64,000 nucleotides of DNA, from positions 1-64,000 of the forward strand of contig CAMFJD010000004.1 in NCBI GenBank assembly GCA_945956935.1. The letters are read 5' to 3'. Positions 28,648-38,250 of this stretch are shown piece after piece. This DNA comes from an uncultured Bacillota bacterium. GTDB taxonomy: Bacteria; Bacillota_I; Bacilli_A; Culicoidibacterales; ZOR0006. The notes under the pieces were generated by a model. That model was not told where the DNA came from. It searched no databases and was given only the letters and a program-made list of their open reading frames with translations. The position numbers were made by a program, and so were the translations under genes. How positions within the stretch are numbered: the stretch's first letter is position 1; every line of letters starts with the position of its first letter.

Positions 28648-29185
28648 TTGTTTCTAACTCCCTTAAATACTCCACTACTTGTTGGGCTGTAATCCCAAAC
28701 ATTTGAAGCCGTTTATAAAACTGTTTTGCATTCACGTGCCCAATATTAAAATGATTCGCTACTTTTTCACGATCTATTTTCGCTTGTGGGCCAACAATCA
28801 AATCTAATTGAATCAATTGTTCCCACGTCACTGCATTTTGCCGTTGTTTTGGGGTCATGACTTCGCGAAGTGCCCGCTCAAGTGCTGGCCTTTTCGCATG
28901 TTCAATGCCAACTTTTCCATTTTTTGCGCGACATTCATCTGGCAATAAATGAGCATGCTTCACCCCAGGAATTGCTTGCATAATCGTTTTACGAATTTTT
29001 TCACCCGGATAATCAGGATCAGTAAACACGATAACTCCACGTTTTTGTTGTGCTTCACGAATCACTTGCAATGTTTGTTCATTAATTGCTGATCCATTTG
29101 TTTCTATTGTATCAATTTGAAAATATGTACGTAAACGAATCGTGTCATCTCTTCCTTCAACAACAACTATTTCTTGAATTTCCAT
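28637..29185 (-). CDS. rnmV: Ribonuclease M5
   Basis: TOPRIM nuclease that matures 5S rRNA. The 182 residues show the N-terminal catalytic Glu in VVEGRDDT (about 9-16) and the DPDYPGEKIR motif with its Asp pair (about 56-66), then the Gram-positive C-terminal domain with VGPQAKIDREKVANHFNIG. GAGGTG precedes the ATG. It is coupled to rsmA. Confidence 0.95.
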   Translation of the reverse strand: MEIQEIVVVEGRDDTIRLRTYFQIDTIETNGSAINEQTLQVIREAQQKRGVIVFTDPDYPGEKIRKTIMQAIPGVKHAHLLPDECRAKNGKVGIEHAKRPALERALREVMTPKQRQNAVTWEQLIQLDLIVGPQAKIDREKVANHFNIGHVNAKQFYKRLQMFGITAQQVVEYLRELETSER

Positions 29186-29243
29186 GTATTCACCTCAATT
29201 ATATGTACTCCTATTTTACCATGTTTTATACATTTGTTCTAAT

Positions 29244-29280
29244 TACAAAAAAAAAGATACCATTAAATGGTATCTTTTTT
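29244..29280. terminator. Terminator overlapping stop of YabE-like gene
   Basis: AAAAAGATACCAT (29251-29263) pairs with ATGGTATCTTTTT (29267-29279) around a 3-base loop, with a U-run on the minus strand. The stop codon of the YabE-like gene is inside the stem. Near symmetry would allow bidirectional action. Confidence 0.85.
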
Positions 29281-30331
29281 ATTCAACGAGCGCAGCCCCG
29301 ACGTTATTTCGTCCCCAAGCATACGCTTCAGAATCCGTTGCAAATAATAAATCTAAACGGTACCCTTTGATGTAACTTCCTGTATCTAAAACAATTGCCT
29401 TTCCAAAGCCATCAATCTCAATGATACTTCCCATTGGAATGATACTTGTATCGGCTGCAACGATACGAATTGTTCCATACACTGGATGATTATAATACGG
29501 AGACTGGCAAATGTCATAGCCTGATGCCGCAATACATTCATCAAAATACTGGCTTCCTTCAATACTGTAACCTGACACTTCCATTGTCATAGTTGCAGCA
29601 GTAGTCATTGCTGTTGTAGTTACTTCTCGTACTTTTGTTCCTTGAGCAATAATTTCTGGTTGTCCACTTTGAACAACTGTTTCAGATAATAATTTTTTTT
29701 GTGTGAGCTCACCATTCATATATGTCATTTCATATGTTCGTGATAACTCTTGCTCAATACCAGCTTGGATAATGATTTCTTCATCTTCGTACAACGTATC
29801 ATCTGTTGTATATTCGACACCAAGTGGTTGGAATTCTTGAATTGTTTCTTGCGTCACTTCTGTATGATTAAAAACGAGTGTTGTATTATCTTTTAAATAA
29901 TCTTGTGGTGAAAGTTCTTGTAAGCTGTATGTTGTCGTATCGATATTTTGTTCAACAATTAAGTCAGCAACTGTTAGCGCTGCTGTTTCGATTTGTGTTT
30001 TTTCGCTACCTTTTTGTACATCAACTGTTTTTGGTGTTGAAATTGTAATATACATTCCATCTTGCACGAGTGTTTCTTCAGCTGGCGAGAGTGTCGATCC
30101 CTCTTCAACTTCAATTTCACTTATTGCTAATACATCAGCAACATTACTTTGTGTTGTTTCTTGATACGTTACTGTATCATCAATTTGGATATATACACCT
30201 TTAGGTGTTGGTTGAAAACCGACCGTTGCAAATGTCATTGTTAATACTAATGCTACCATTTGCGAAGCTCTTAAAATAATTGGTCGTAAACGACCCTGCT
30301 TGGTGGACGGTTCTTGTCCTTGCCTGTTCAT
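29279..30331 (-). CDS. YabE-like secreted protein with DUF348 repeats and 3D domain (copy B)
   Basis: Wall-associated protein of the Rpf2/YabE type, expected to act on peptidoglycan. The 350 residues have an N-terminal membrane segment (about 22-42), DUF348 units (IQIDDTVTYQETTQSNV and a repeat), a G5-like region and a C-terminal 3D domain (about 255-350) with the conserved Asp residues in VAADTSIIP, IEIDGFG and IVLDTG. The 3D fold resembles the MltA lytic transglycosylase barrel. It is the second of two tandem paralogues and has its own leader and terminator. The yabE position before rnmV is conserved. Confidence 0.9.
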   Translation of the reverse strand: MNRQGQEPSTKQGRLRPIILRASQMVALVLTMTFATVGFQPTPKGVYIQIDDTVTYQETTQSNVADVLAISEIEVEEGSTLSPAEETLVQDGMYITISTPKTVDVQKGSEKTQIETAALTVADLIVEQNIDTTTYSLQELSPQDYLKDNTTLVFNHTEVTQETIQEFQPLGVEYTTDDTLYEDEEIIIQAGIEQELSRTYEMTYMNGELTQKKLLSETVVQSGQPEIIAQGTKVREVTTTAMTTAATMTMEVSGYSIEGSQYFDECIAASGYDICQSPYYNHPVYGTIRIVAADTSIIPMGSIIEIDGFGKAIVLDTGSYIKGYRLDLLFATDSEAYAWGRNNVGAALVE

Positions 30332-30737
30332 AAAAATTTCTGACCTCCTCAGGATTAAACCTGTACTTTTTTACATGCTTTAACTTTCACACTCATTGTT
30401 AAAAAGTGTTCGCCTTAACGACTTTTCTAACCCTATCACATCTAAAAAATAAATGCAACTTTTTTTTTACTTAAGTTCTATTTTCATAAAAACAAGTAAT
30501 TTAGACCTTTTTTCACTCTTGATATCGTGCTTTTTTTGTTATTTTTCACAAAAACTTACATTTTTGCAAGTTTTTGTCGGTAAACAACCTAATTTATCAA
30601 AATCATTCATTATCGAATAATTAAAAAATTAGAATATGAAATCAATCATTGAAATCTACTTATTGTTTCTTACATCTTCATTTATCCGCATCAAACCAAC
30701 GTTTCTTTACACTTCATTTTTTTATGTTAAAAATAGA
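30332..30737. other. AT-rich intergenic region between YabE-like paralogues
   Basis: No gene is seen in this 406 bp AT-rich gap. It contains a perfect 10-bp inverted repeat ACAAAAACTT (30548-30557) / AAGTTTTTGT (30568-30577) without a following U-run. The part nearest the downstream gene is a long leader. I looked for a ydaO (c-di-AMP) riboswitch, which often precedes wall genes, and did not find its conserved segments. Confidence 0.5.
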
Positions 30738-30765
30738 AAAATGCCAGTATTTCTACTAGCATTTT
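30738..30765 (-). terminator. Terminator after YabE-like copy A
   Basis: AAAATGCcAGTA (30738-30749) pairs with TACTaGCATTTT (30754-30765) with one mismatch, followed by a U-rich stretch on the minus strand. Confidence 0.75.
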
Positions 30766-30768
30766 AAA

Positions 30769-31818
30769 TTACCATCCCAATCGGATGATTTCAATTGTCG
30801 GATATTCAACTCCGTGGCTTGGCACGCTATCCGTTCCAATAAACATATCAATGTGATTTCCTGATACACCAGTATCTAATACAATTGATTTTCCCCAACC
30901 TGGAATATTTACAATTGATCCCGCTGGTAAAATAGACCAATCAGCAGAAAGAATCCGCATACCTTGATACATCTTTGTTTGCGAATCAACAGGAACCCCT
31001 GATGCAGAACCACATGATTGACAACCATAGAAGGTCATTTTCATCGCAAGTGTTGCTATTGGCTGCAATGGAGTTTCTGTTGCAGTTTCATTACTCACTC
31101 CATTGGCGATGGCAACTTCCGCTTGTTTTGTCCCGATATGAATGATAGTCGGTTGCCCTTGCGTTATAATTGATTCATCGACAAGTGTACGTTCTACAAT
31201 CGCTTCATTAACTGTGCGTACATTATATGTTCGTTCAATCACTGTATCAATACCTGTTTGCATCATTTCCTCACTGCCTTCAAGTAATGTATCATCTTCA
31301 ACATACTCAACAGTAGCAGCAATCGATTCTGTAATAACATCTTGTGTATATGTTGTAAAATCAAAAGTAAGCATCATTCCTTTGGCAAGATAATCTTCAA
31401 CATTTGCATTCACAAGCGAATATCCAGCTTGTTCTGTGAGATTTTCCTCTACTAACAATTCTTGTACTTGCAATGCGGATGTAGTCACTGTTCGTGTCAT
31501 ATTCCCTAATTGCAATGTGAGTGTTTTAGGTGTTGAGATTACAATTTCCATTTCATCAACGAGTGGTGCCGTTTTATCATAATTCATCATCATTTCTGTA
31601 TTTGGATCAATAAACTCACTAATAAGTTGTGATACATATGCTTTTGATGTATATGCTGTTTGTACTGTATTATCAATTCTAATTGTTACTTCTTTCGGTG
31701 TACTAAAACCTACAAGGGCAAAAACCAAAAATCCAACTAATACAAGGGCACGCAACACGTAATGATGTCCGTGTATGGCAATCGCCTTCTTGGATGGTTC
31801 TGTTACTTTCGTTTTCAT
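30769..31818 (-). CDS. YabE-like secreted protein with DUF348 repeats and 3D domain (copy A)
   Basis: Paralogue of copy B, 349 residues from the ATG at 31818, which has AGGAGG 6 bases upstream. It has an N-terminal membrane segment (about 20-40), DUF348 units (VTIRIDNTVQTAYTSKAYV and a second copy), a G5-like stretch and a C-terminal 3D domain with ILSADWSILPAGS, VNIPGWG and IVLDTG. A CxxC pair (YGCQSCG) opens the 3D domain where copy B has different Cys spacing. It begins 10 bp after tatD and is probably cotranscribed with it. The enzymatic activity is inferred from family only. Confidence 0.9.
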   Translation of the reverse strand: MKTKVTEPSKKAIAIHGHHYVLRALVLVGFLVFALVGFSTPKEVTIRIDNTVQTAYTSKAYVSQLISEFIDPNTEMMMNYDKTAPLVDEMEIVISTPKTLTLQLGNMTRTVTTSALQVQELLVEENLTEQAGYSLVNANVEDYLAKGMMLTFDFTTYTQDVITESIAATVEYVEDDTLLEGSEEMMQTGIDTVIERTYNVRTVNEAIVERTLVDESIITQGQPTIIHIGTKQAEVAIANGVSNETATETPLQPIATLAMKMTFYGCQSCGSASGVPVDSQTKMYQGMRILSADWSILPAGSIVNIPGWGKSIVLDTGVSGNHIDMFIGTDSVPSHGVEYPTIEIIRLGW

Positions 31819-31828
31819 AAAATTCCTC

Positions 31829-32599
31829 CTAAGTATCGATTCCGAACAAACGCTTAGCATTTGCTGCCGTTACTACTCCTACTTCCTCAACTGATATGCC
31901 TTTTAAATCCGCAATTTCTTGAGCGACGAGTGTCACATACGCTGGTTCATTTCGTTTTCCGCGGTAGGGATGCGGAGTTAAGTAAGGAGCATCTGTTTCA
32001 ATTAATAAATGCTCCAAAGGTGTTTCTTTCGCAACCTTTTTTGGTGTTTTTGCATTTTTAAATGTTACAACACCACTTAATGATATCATAAATCCCAAAT
32101 CTGTAAAGGCTTTCACCATTTCGCTACTTGCTGAGTAACTGTGCATAACACCTCTTAATCCTTTTTGTGTATATTTTTTCAGTGTTTCATAAATCGGCTG
32201 ATGGGCTTCGCGATCATGGATAATTACCGGCAAATCATATTTAATCGCGAGCTCTAGTTGTTTTTCAAGTAAATATTGCTGTTTATCATGTGGTGATTTA
32301 TCCCAGTGATAATCTAAACCAATTTCACCAACAGCAACTACCTTTGGATGTGTTAGCAATGACTCAATCCACTGAAGATCGGCTGACGTGCAATCAATTG
32401 CATCAACAGGATGCCAACCAACAGCTGCATAAATATGATCATACTCCTCTGCAAGTGCAAGAGCATCAATAATTGTTTGACGATCAAAACCAACAACTAA
32501 AATAGTATCTACACCTTTTTCAGCTGCTGTGTCAATAATTGTATGGACATCTGCTAACAATTGTGGTGCATTTAAATGACAATGCGTATCAAAAAACAT
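31829..32599 (-). CDS. tatD: TatD family metal-dependent deoxyribonuclease
   Basis: YabD-type metal-dependent hydrolase with a TIM barrel. The ATG at 32599 (256 residues) has GAGGTG 6 bases upstream. Metal ligands are visible: FDTHCH at the N-terminus, GEIGLDYHW, IHDREAH, VMHSYS and ETDAPYLTPHPYRGKRNEP. It follows a perfect consensus promoter and leads into the first YabE-like gene. Gene order metS-tatD-yabE is conserved. Confidence 0.95.
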   Translation of the reverse strand: MFFDTHCHLNAPQLLADVHTIIDTAAEKGVDTILVVGFDRQTIIDALALAEEYDHIYAAVGWHPVDAIDCTSADLQWIESLLTHPKVVAVGEIGLDYHWDKSPHDKQQYLLEKQLELAIKYDLPVIIHDREAHQPIYETLKKYTQKGLRGVMHSYSASSEMVKAFTDLGFMISLSGVVTFKNAKTPKKVAKETPLEHLLIETDAPYLTPHPYRGKRNEPAYVTLVAQEIADLKGISVEEVGVVTAANAKRLFGIDT

Positions 32600-32623
32600 A
32601 ATATTCACCTCGAGTTGTTCTCA

Positions 32624-32652
32624 ATTATATTTGAATTCATCTTTTCTGTCAA
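32624..32652 (-). promoter_or_regulatory. Consensus sigma-A promoter for tatD
   Basis: Minus strand TTGACA (32647-32652), exactly 17 bp, TATAAT (32624-32629). This is a perfect consensus match, just 25 bp upstream of the tatD start. A second TATAAT lies further upstream without a good -35. Confidence 0.88.
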
Positions 32653-32782
32653 AAAATTATGTTATTATTAAGGGAAAATCTATATTTAAAGTTCTTTCAA
32701 ACAAATTATACAATGTTTTCACAAATTTTCTCACTATTTATACATTATTTTTTAACTTTATATCATTCTTTATGGATAATGT

Positions 32783-32812
32783 AAAAAACTCAAGGAAAAC
32801 CTTGAGTTTTTT
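32783..32812. terminator. Terminator after metS
   Basis: Perfect 13-bp stem AAAAAACTCAAGG (32783-32795) with CCTTGAGTTTTTT (32800-32812) around AAAA. It ends immediately at the metS stop codon. Confidence 0.9.
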
Positions 32813-32813
32813 A

Positions 32814-34999
<2,186 letters not shown>

Positions 35000-35021
35000 T
35001 TACCTCACCTAACTTTCAAAT

Positions 35022-35291
35022 AAAAAAACGCCCAAAGATAAAACACTTATCTAAGGACGTAAAAAATTTACGCGGTACCACCTTAGTTCAATTGTCTACC
35101 GACTATTGCACTTTACTCCGTTAACGCCAGAAATACGATTTTTGCTTACATTTTTTGCTCACAAAAATAACTCGGGAGCCATTTTCAATGTGTTTTCTGT
35201 ATCAGTTTGCACCACCCACTGACTCTCTTAACAGTTTTCACACTTACTTTTTCCTTCATTGTCTTTTCATTCATATGATTATCATTCAACT
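35022..35291 (-). ncRNA. T-box leader with AUG (Met) specifier
   Basis: On the minus strand this has the T-box features in order: Stem I with an AGUA loop-E side, AGAGAG, the GGTGGTGCAAACTG distal region, GAA-A-ATG-G with specifier ATG at 35180-35182, then the conserved AAGGTGGTACCGCG (35071-35084). A terminator hairpin follows (about 35026-35061, ACGTCC...GGGCGT) with seven U residues. The antiterminator would pair the TGGTACC bulge with uncharged tRNA-Met CCA. Downstream genes are the ankyrin microprotein and metS, which agrees with the specifier. Confidence 0.93.
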
Positions 35292-35297
35292 ACTTGC

Positions 35298-35326
35298 ATT
35301 GTATCATCAGTTGTTTGAAACGACAA
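35298..35326 (-). promoter_or_regulatory. Promoter of the T-box leader
   Basis: Minus strand TTGTCG (35321-35326), 17 bp, TATA-like TACAAT (35298-35303) with an extended TGA before the -10. Transcription would start near 35291. Confidence 0.8.
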
Positions 35327-35357
35327 TACAAAATTACATACTTCTTTCAAGATAACG

Positions 35358-35464
35358 CAAAAATAAAAGTCGCATTATGCGACTTTTATTTTTGAACTGA
35401 TTTCTACAAATAGTACCTTGCTCCTGTCTCCCGCTAGTTGACTAGTGAAGCAATCACAAGGCTA
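35358..35464 (-). ncRNA. Candidate stand-alone small RNA
   Basis: A short transcription unit without an open frame: promoter TTGCAT-17-TATAAT just upstream, and a perfect 16-bp terminator hairpin at 35359-35393. The predicted RNA is about 105 nt. Its 5' part can fold with ATAGT/ACTAT outside, CCTT/AAGG, then GCTTC/GGAGC and an inner CTAGT-CA-ACTAG hairpin, leaving GGGAGACA unpaired. It matches neither SRP RNA, 6S, tmRNA nor any riboswitch I know. It lies between the broken nitroreductase and the T-box leader, each with its own signals. Confidence 0.55.
35359..35393. terminator. Strong terminator of the candidate small RNA
   Basis: AAAAATAAAAGTCGCA (35359-35374) pairs exactly with TGCGACTTTTATTTTT (35378-35393). 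The minus-strand 3' side is U-rich. The symmetric A/T flanks allow action in both directions. Confidence 0.88.
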
Positions 35465-35470
35465 ACTATA

Positions 35471-35499
35471 ATTATAACGATGTATTGACGTTGATGCAA
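35471..35499 (-). promoter_or_regulatory. Promoter of the candidate small RNA
   Basis: Minus strand TTGCAT (35494-35499), 17 bp, TATAAT (35471-35476). It begins 14 bp after the nitroreductase stop codon, so it is not part of that gene. Confidence 0.75.
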
Positions 35500-35512
35500 G
35501 ATAAATCGCTTG

Positions 35513-36259
35513 TTATTCCTCAAGCTTAAATCCAGCATTTTTTAGTTGATTAACAAATTTGGGATTCACATTTTTTGTATAGAATCCTGCTGTTTTTTCT
35601 ATCCATCCTGCCGTTGATTTTTGTCCTTCACGTGTTGCATTATAACCTAAAATTTCTTCATCATATGACTGAACATCAGCTACGATGTTAGTGTCATCAT
35701 ATTGTTCAAAAAATACTGTCGCTGACTGCGGTAAACGAGGCTTTGGTGTTACTGAAACTTCAGTATTCGCATAACCTACTACAAGTCCTACGAGTGGTAA
35801 CACATGTTCAGGCAAGTTCAACTCAGTGCGAATTTCATCGCTAAATGCACGAATTGCTCCAATTGTAACAGTTGATAATCCAACACTTTGTGCTGCAATC
35901 ATCATATTTTGTAATGCTAAGCCACCATCAAAAAATCCAGTGACAAGTGCATCTAATGATTCTGGTTTTACTTCGATATTGTGTGTTGCTCCAGCAGACT
36001 TAATACGATAGTAATCTAAACACATCACGATAAAAATGGGGGCCTAACCAATATACGGTTGACCAAATGAATATTCCATCATTTTCGCTTTGCGTACCTC
36101 ATCTTGAATAATAATAATACTTGTTTGTTGACCATTAATACTATTTGGTGCTTGACGGTATGCATCAATGATTGCTTGTAATTTGTCCGATTCAACCGGT
36201 GTTGACAGGTAGCTGCGTACTGAATGACGCGCTTGGATTGTTTCTAAAACAGTATTCAT
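35513..36259 (-). pseudogene. NADPH-dependent nitroreductase split by an in-frame amber codon
   Basis: NfsA/FRP-type flavin nitroreductase. The N-terminal half (TIQARHSVRSYLSTPVE...NSINGQQTS) and C-terminal half (from VMCLDYYRIKSAG) read in the same frame, separated by a single TAG at 36044-36046 where the family has a residue after QPYIG and before APIF. One C-to-T change from CAG would explain it. The start is the ATG at 36259 with GGAGG 8 bases upstream. It is either a fresh pseudogene, a sequencing error, or suppressed in vivo. Downstream restart at 35996-36028 would give a protein lacking half of the FMN site. Confidence 0.85.
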
Positions 36260-36390
36260 TACATATTCCTCCAAATTTTTCTTTCATTATAACACAGTAT
36301 ACCGCTATATACCGTTATTTTGCTTTGCGCTCAGTATCCCGCATTACTCATCAGCTGACAATGAGACACTTTTTGGAAACTCATATCTTT

Positions 36391-37248
36391 TTATAATTGA
36401 TGGTATTCATGATAAACCTGTTTTTTAGGAACTTGTCGATCTACTGCTGCTTGCTTAATTGCATCTTTCGTCATCATTCCTTGATCAATGTAATGTTCAA
36501 CGTGCTGACTAATATTAATTGTTTCCCACCAAATATCTGCAGCAGCCCCATCACCCGCCTCAACAATAATCACCATTTCACCTTTTAAACCATCACAAAC
36601 TTCGATAATCTCACTTATTGAACCACGTAAAAACTCTTCAAATTTTTTCGTTAATTCACGTGCTAAAACAATACGACGATCACCAAAGCTATCTAACATC
36701 ACTTGCAGTGTTTCCTTAATACGATGTGGTGATTCGTAAAATACAAGCGTATCTGTCATAAATGCCAATTGAGCTAATTGTTTTTTCTTTTCGTTTTTTT
36801 TATGTGCCAAAAAACCATAAAAATAAAATGGTTGCGGTGTTAATCCTGATGCAATTAAGGCAGTTAAGGCCGCATTCGCTCCAGGTAATGGTACAACAGG
36901 TAGGTCATTTGCTAATACCGCTTCAACTAATTGTACCCCAGGATCGGAAATACATGGCATTCCAGCATCTGAAACAAGTGCAATACTTTTACCAAGTTGT
37001 AATTGTTCTACAATCCACTCGCGTTTTTGCCATTCATTGTGTTCATGTAGACTAACCAAAGGTGTTTGAATTTCAAAGTGATTACACAACTTCTTTGTCA
37101 CACGTGTATCTTCAGCAGCAATCATATCAACTTCTTGTAATGTTTTAATTGCCCGAAAAGTCATATCTTCTAAATTACCAATTGGCGTTGGAACTAGGTA
37201 CAATGTTGGTCGTAAATCACTAAAACTTTTTTGTCGTTGCATGTGCAT
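36391..37248 (-). CDS. rsmI: 16S rRNA 2'-O-ribose methyltransferase RsmI
   Basis: Methylates C1402 of 16S rRNA in the P site. The 285 residues show the tetrapyrrole-methylase fold: LYLVPTPIGNLEDMTFRA at the N-terminus, AEDTRVTKKL, LVSDAGMPCISDPG, and PLPGANAALTALIASGL. AAAGG lies 5 bases before the ATG. In Bacillus it follows yazA and yabB; here the yazA gene is missing and other genes separate it from trmN6. Confidence 0.96.
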   Translation of the reverse strand: MHMQRQKSFSDLRPTLYLVPTPIGNLEDMTFRAIKTLQEVDMIAAEDTRVTKKLCNHFEIQTPLVSLHEHNEWQKREWIVEQLQLGKSIALVSDAGMPCISDPGVQLVEAVLANDLPVVPLPGANAALTALIASGLTPQPFYFYGFLAHKKNEKKKQLAQLAFMTDTLVFYESPHRIKETLQVMLDSFGDRRIVLARELTKKFEEFLRGSISEIIEVCDGLKGEMVIIVEAGDGAAADIWWETINISQHVEHYIDQGMMTKDAIKQAAVDRQVPKKQVYHEYHQL

Positions 37249-37341
37249 ACCAACCTTTCTCTTTTCTATTTTTTCTTATTATATCATAATTAGCTTTCTT
37301 CCGTCTCTGCTGTTTTATCATTCCGTTTTAAGCCTTTTCAC

Positions 37342-37370
37342 TTTACTTATTATACAATCATTATTATAAT
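37342..37370 (+). promoter_or_regulatory. Promoter for peroxiredoxin gene
   Basis: Plus strand TTTACT (37342-37347), 17 bp, TATAAT (37365-37370). The region ATTATACAATCATTATTATAAT around the -10 only loosely resembles a PerR box. Confidence 0.7.
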
Positions 37371-37401
37371 CGAGTTATCTATCGATTTTGGAGGTTTTTT
37401 T

Positions 37402-37995
37402 ATGTGTAACTCAAACTGTGGTAATCACACTGAAGAAGTATTATATGTGCAAGAAGCACGTGTTGGTCGCATGGCACCTGATTTTGAATTAGCCGCTATT
37501 ATGGCTGATGGTTCAACTGGAACTGTTTCACTAGCTGAAAATATTGAAGCAGGTAAATGGACTGTCTTATATTTTTATCCATTAGACTTTACTTTTGTTT
37601 GCCCAACAGAGATTAAAGCGTTAAGTGCTCAACAAGAAAAATTTGTCGCTTTAAATACAGAAGTTATCGCTGTTTCAACTGATTCAACTTTTTCTCACGC
37701 TGCCTGGCGTAATCATCCATCATTAGGGAAAATTAACCACCCTATGGCTGCAGATACAAGTCATGTTGTTAGTGAAGCATATGGTGTTTTAATTCCTGAA
37801 GAAGGAATTGCTTTACGTGGGCTCTTCATCATCGATCCAAAAGGAATTTTAGTTCACTCAACAATTAATAGTAATGATGTTGGACGTAATGTTGATGAAG
37901 TCTTCCGTACATTAGAAGCATTCCAAGCTGTTTCAGAAGGGAAAGTTGTTCCTTGTGGTTGGCACCCTGGTGATGCACTACTTTCAACAAAATAA
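37402..37995 (+). CDS. 2-Cys peroxiredoxin (AhpC/Prx1 type)
   Basis: Thiol peroxidase removing hydrogen and alkyl peroxides. The 197 residues carry the peroxidatic Cys67 in DFTFVCPTE and the resolving Cys185 in VPCGWHPGD, with the catalytic Arg in GLFIIDPKG-side segments. It also has an unusual short N-terminal CNSNC before the fold. It is the only plus-strand gene of the window, with its own promoter and a strong terminator, so it is a self-contained stress unit. No AhpF or thioredoxin reductase gene is adjacent. Confidence 0.95.
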   Translation: MCNSNCGNHTEEVLYVQEARVGRMAPDFELAAIMADGSTGTVSLAENIEAGKWTVLYFYPLDFTFVCPTEIKALSAQQEKFVALNTEVIAVSTDSTFSHAAWRNHPSLGKINHPMAADTSHVVSEAYGVLIPEEGIALRGLFIIDPKGILVHSTINSNDVGRNVDEVFRTLEAFQAVSEGKVVPCGWHPGDALLSTK

Positions 37996-38010
37996 TTATT
38001 TTCACTTTTA

Positions 38011-38038
38011 CTCATGGAAAAATTCCATGAGTTTTTTT
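38011..38038 (+). terminator. Terminator after peroxiredoxin gene
   Basis: Perfect 9-bp stem CTCATGGAA (38011-38019) with TTCCATGAG (38023-38031), followed by seven T residues. Confidence 0.9.
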
Positions 38039-38063
38039 ATTGGCATATCATTTGATAGTAAAC

Positions 38064-38200
38064 AAAAACGACTATCCTAATGACAGTCGCTTCTCCAGGT
38101 ACGGTATTTTTACTATTGAGAATACAGAAGAGCAAGGTACAAATTCCCTTCCGTTGACTCAGCGTGATTTTACTTTACAATCACAATATAATCTTATCAC
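38064..38200 (-). ncRNA. Structured RNA or 3' region downstream of pgmB
   Basis: The 38064-38200 stretch is not coding and is more structured than its surroundings. On the minus strand a GTGATT/AATCAC hairpin (about 38166-38186) is followed by CTTCT-GTATT paired with AATAC...AGAAG, then a terminator CGACTGTC/GATAGTCG (38069-38089) with a U-run. It may simply be a long structured 3' end of the pgmB mRNA; a promoter inside is not clear. It carries an 11-base segment perfectly complementary to the candidate small RNA at 35413-35423. Confidence 0.4.
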
Positions 38201-38250
38201 AAAAATCAACTTTTTTGATATTCTTTTTTTAAAATTTACAATTTTACGTG

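Noticed and set aside
30332-30737. ydaO-type c-di-AMP riboswitch before the second YabE-like gene
   Set aside because: Such switches often precede wall genes, but the conserved segments are missing from this AT-rich stretch.
35358-35464. SRP RNA, 6S RNA, tmRNA or preQ1/guanidine riboswitch at the small RNA locus
   Set aside because: None of the conserved cores (for example the GGAA loop of SRP RNA) is present, and no gene follows before the terminator.
37345-37372. PerR box at the peroxiredoxin promoter
   Set aside because: Only about half of the conserved positions of TTATAATNATTATAA match in the best alignment, so it is not listed as an operator.
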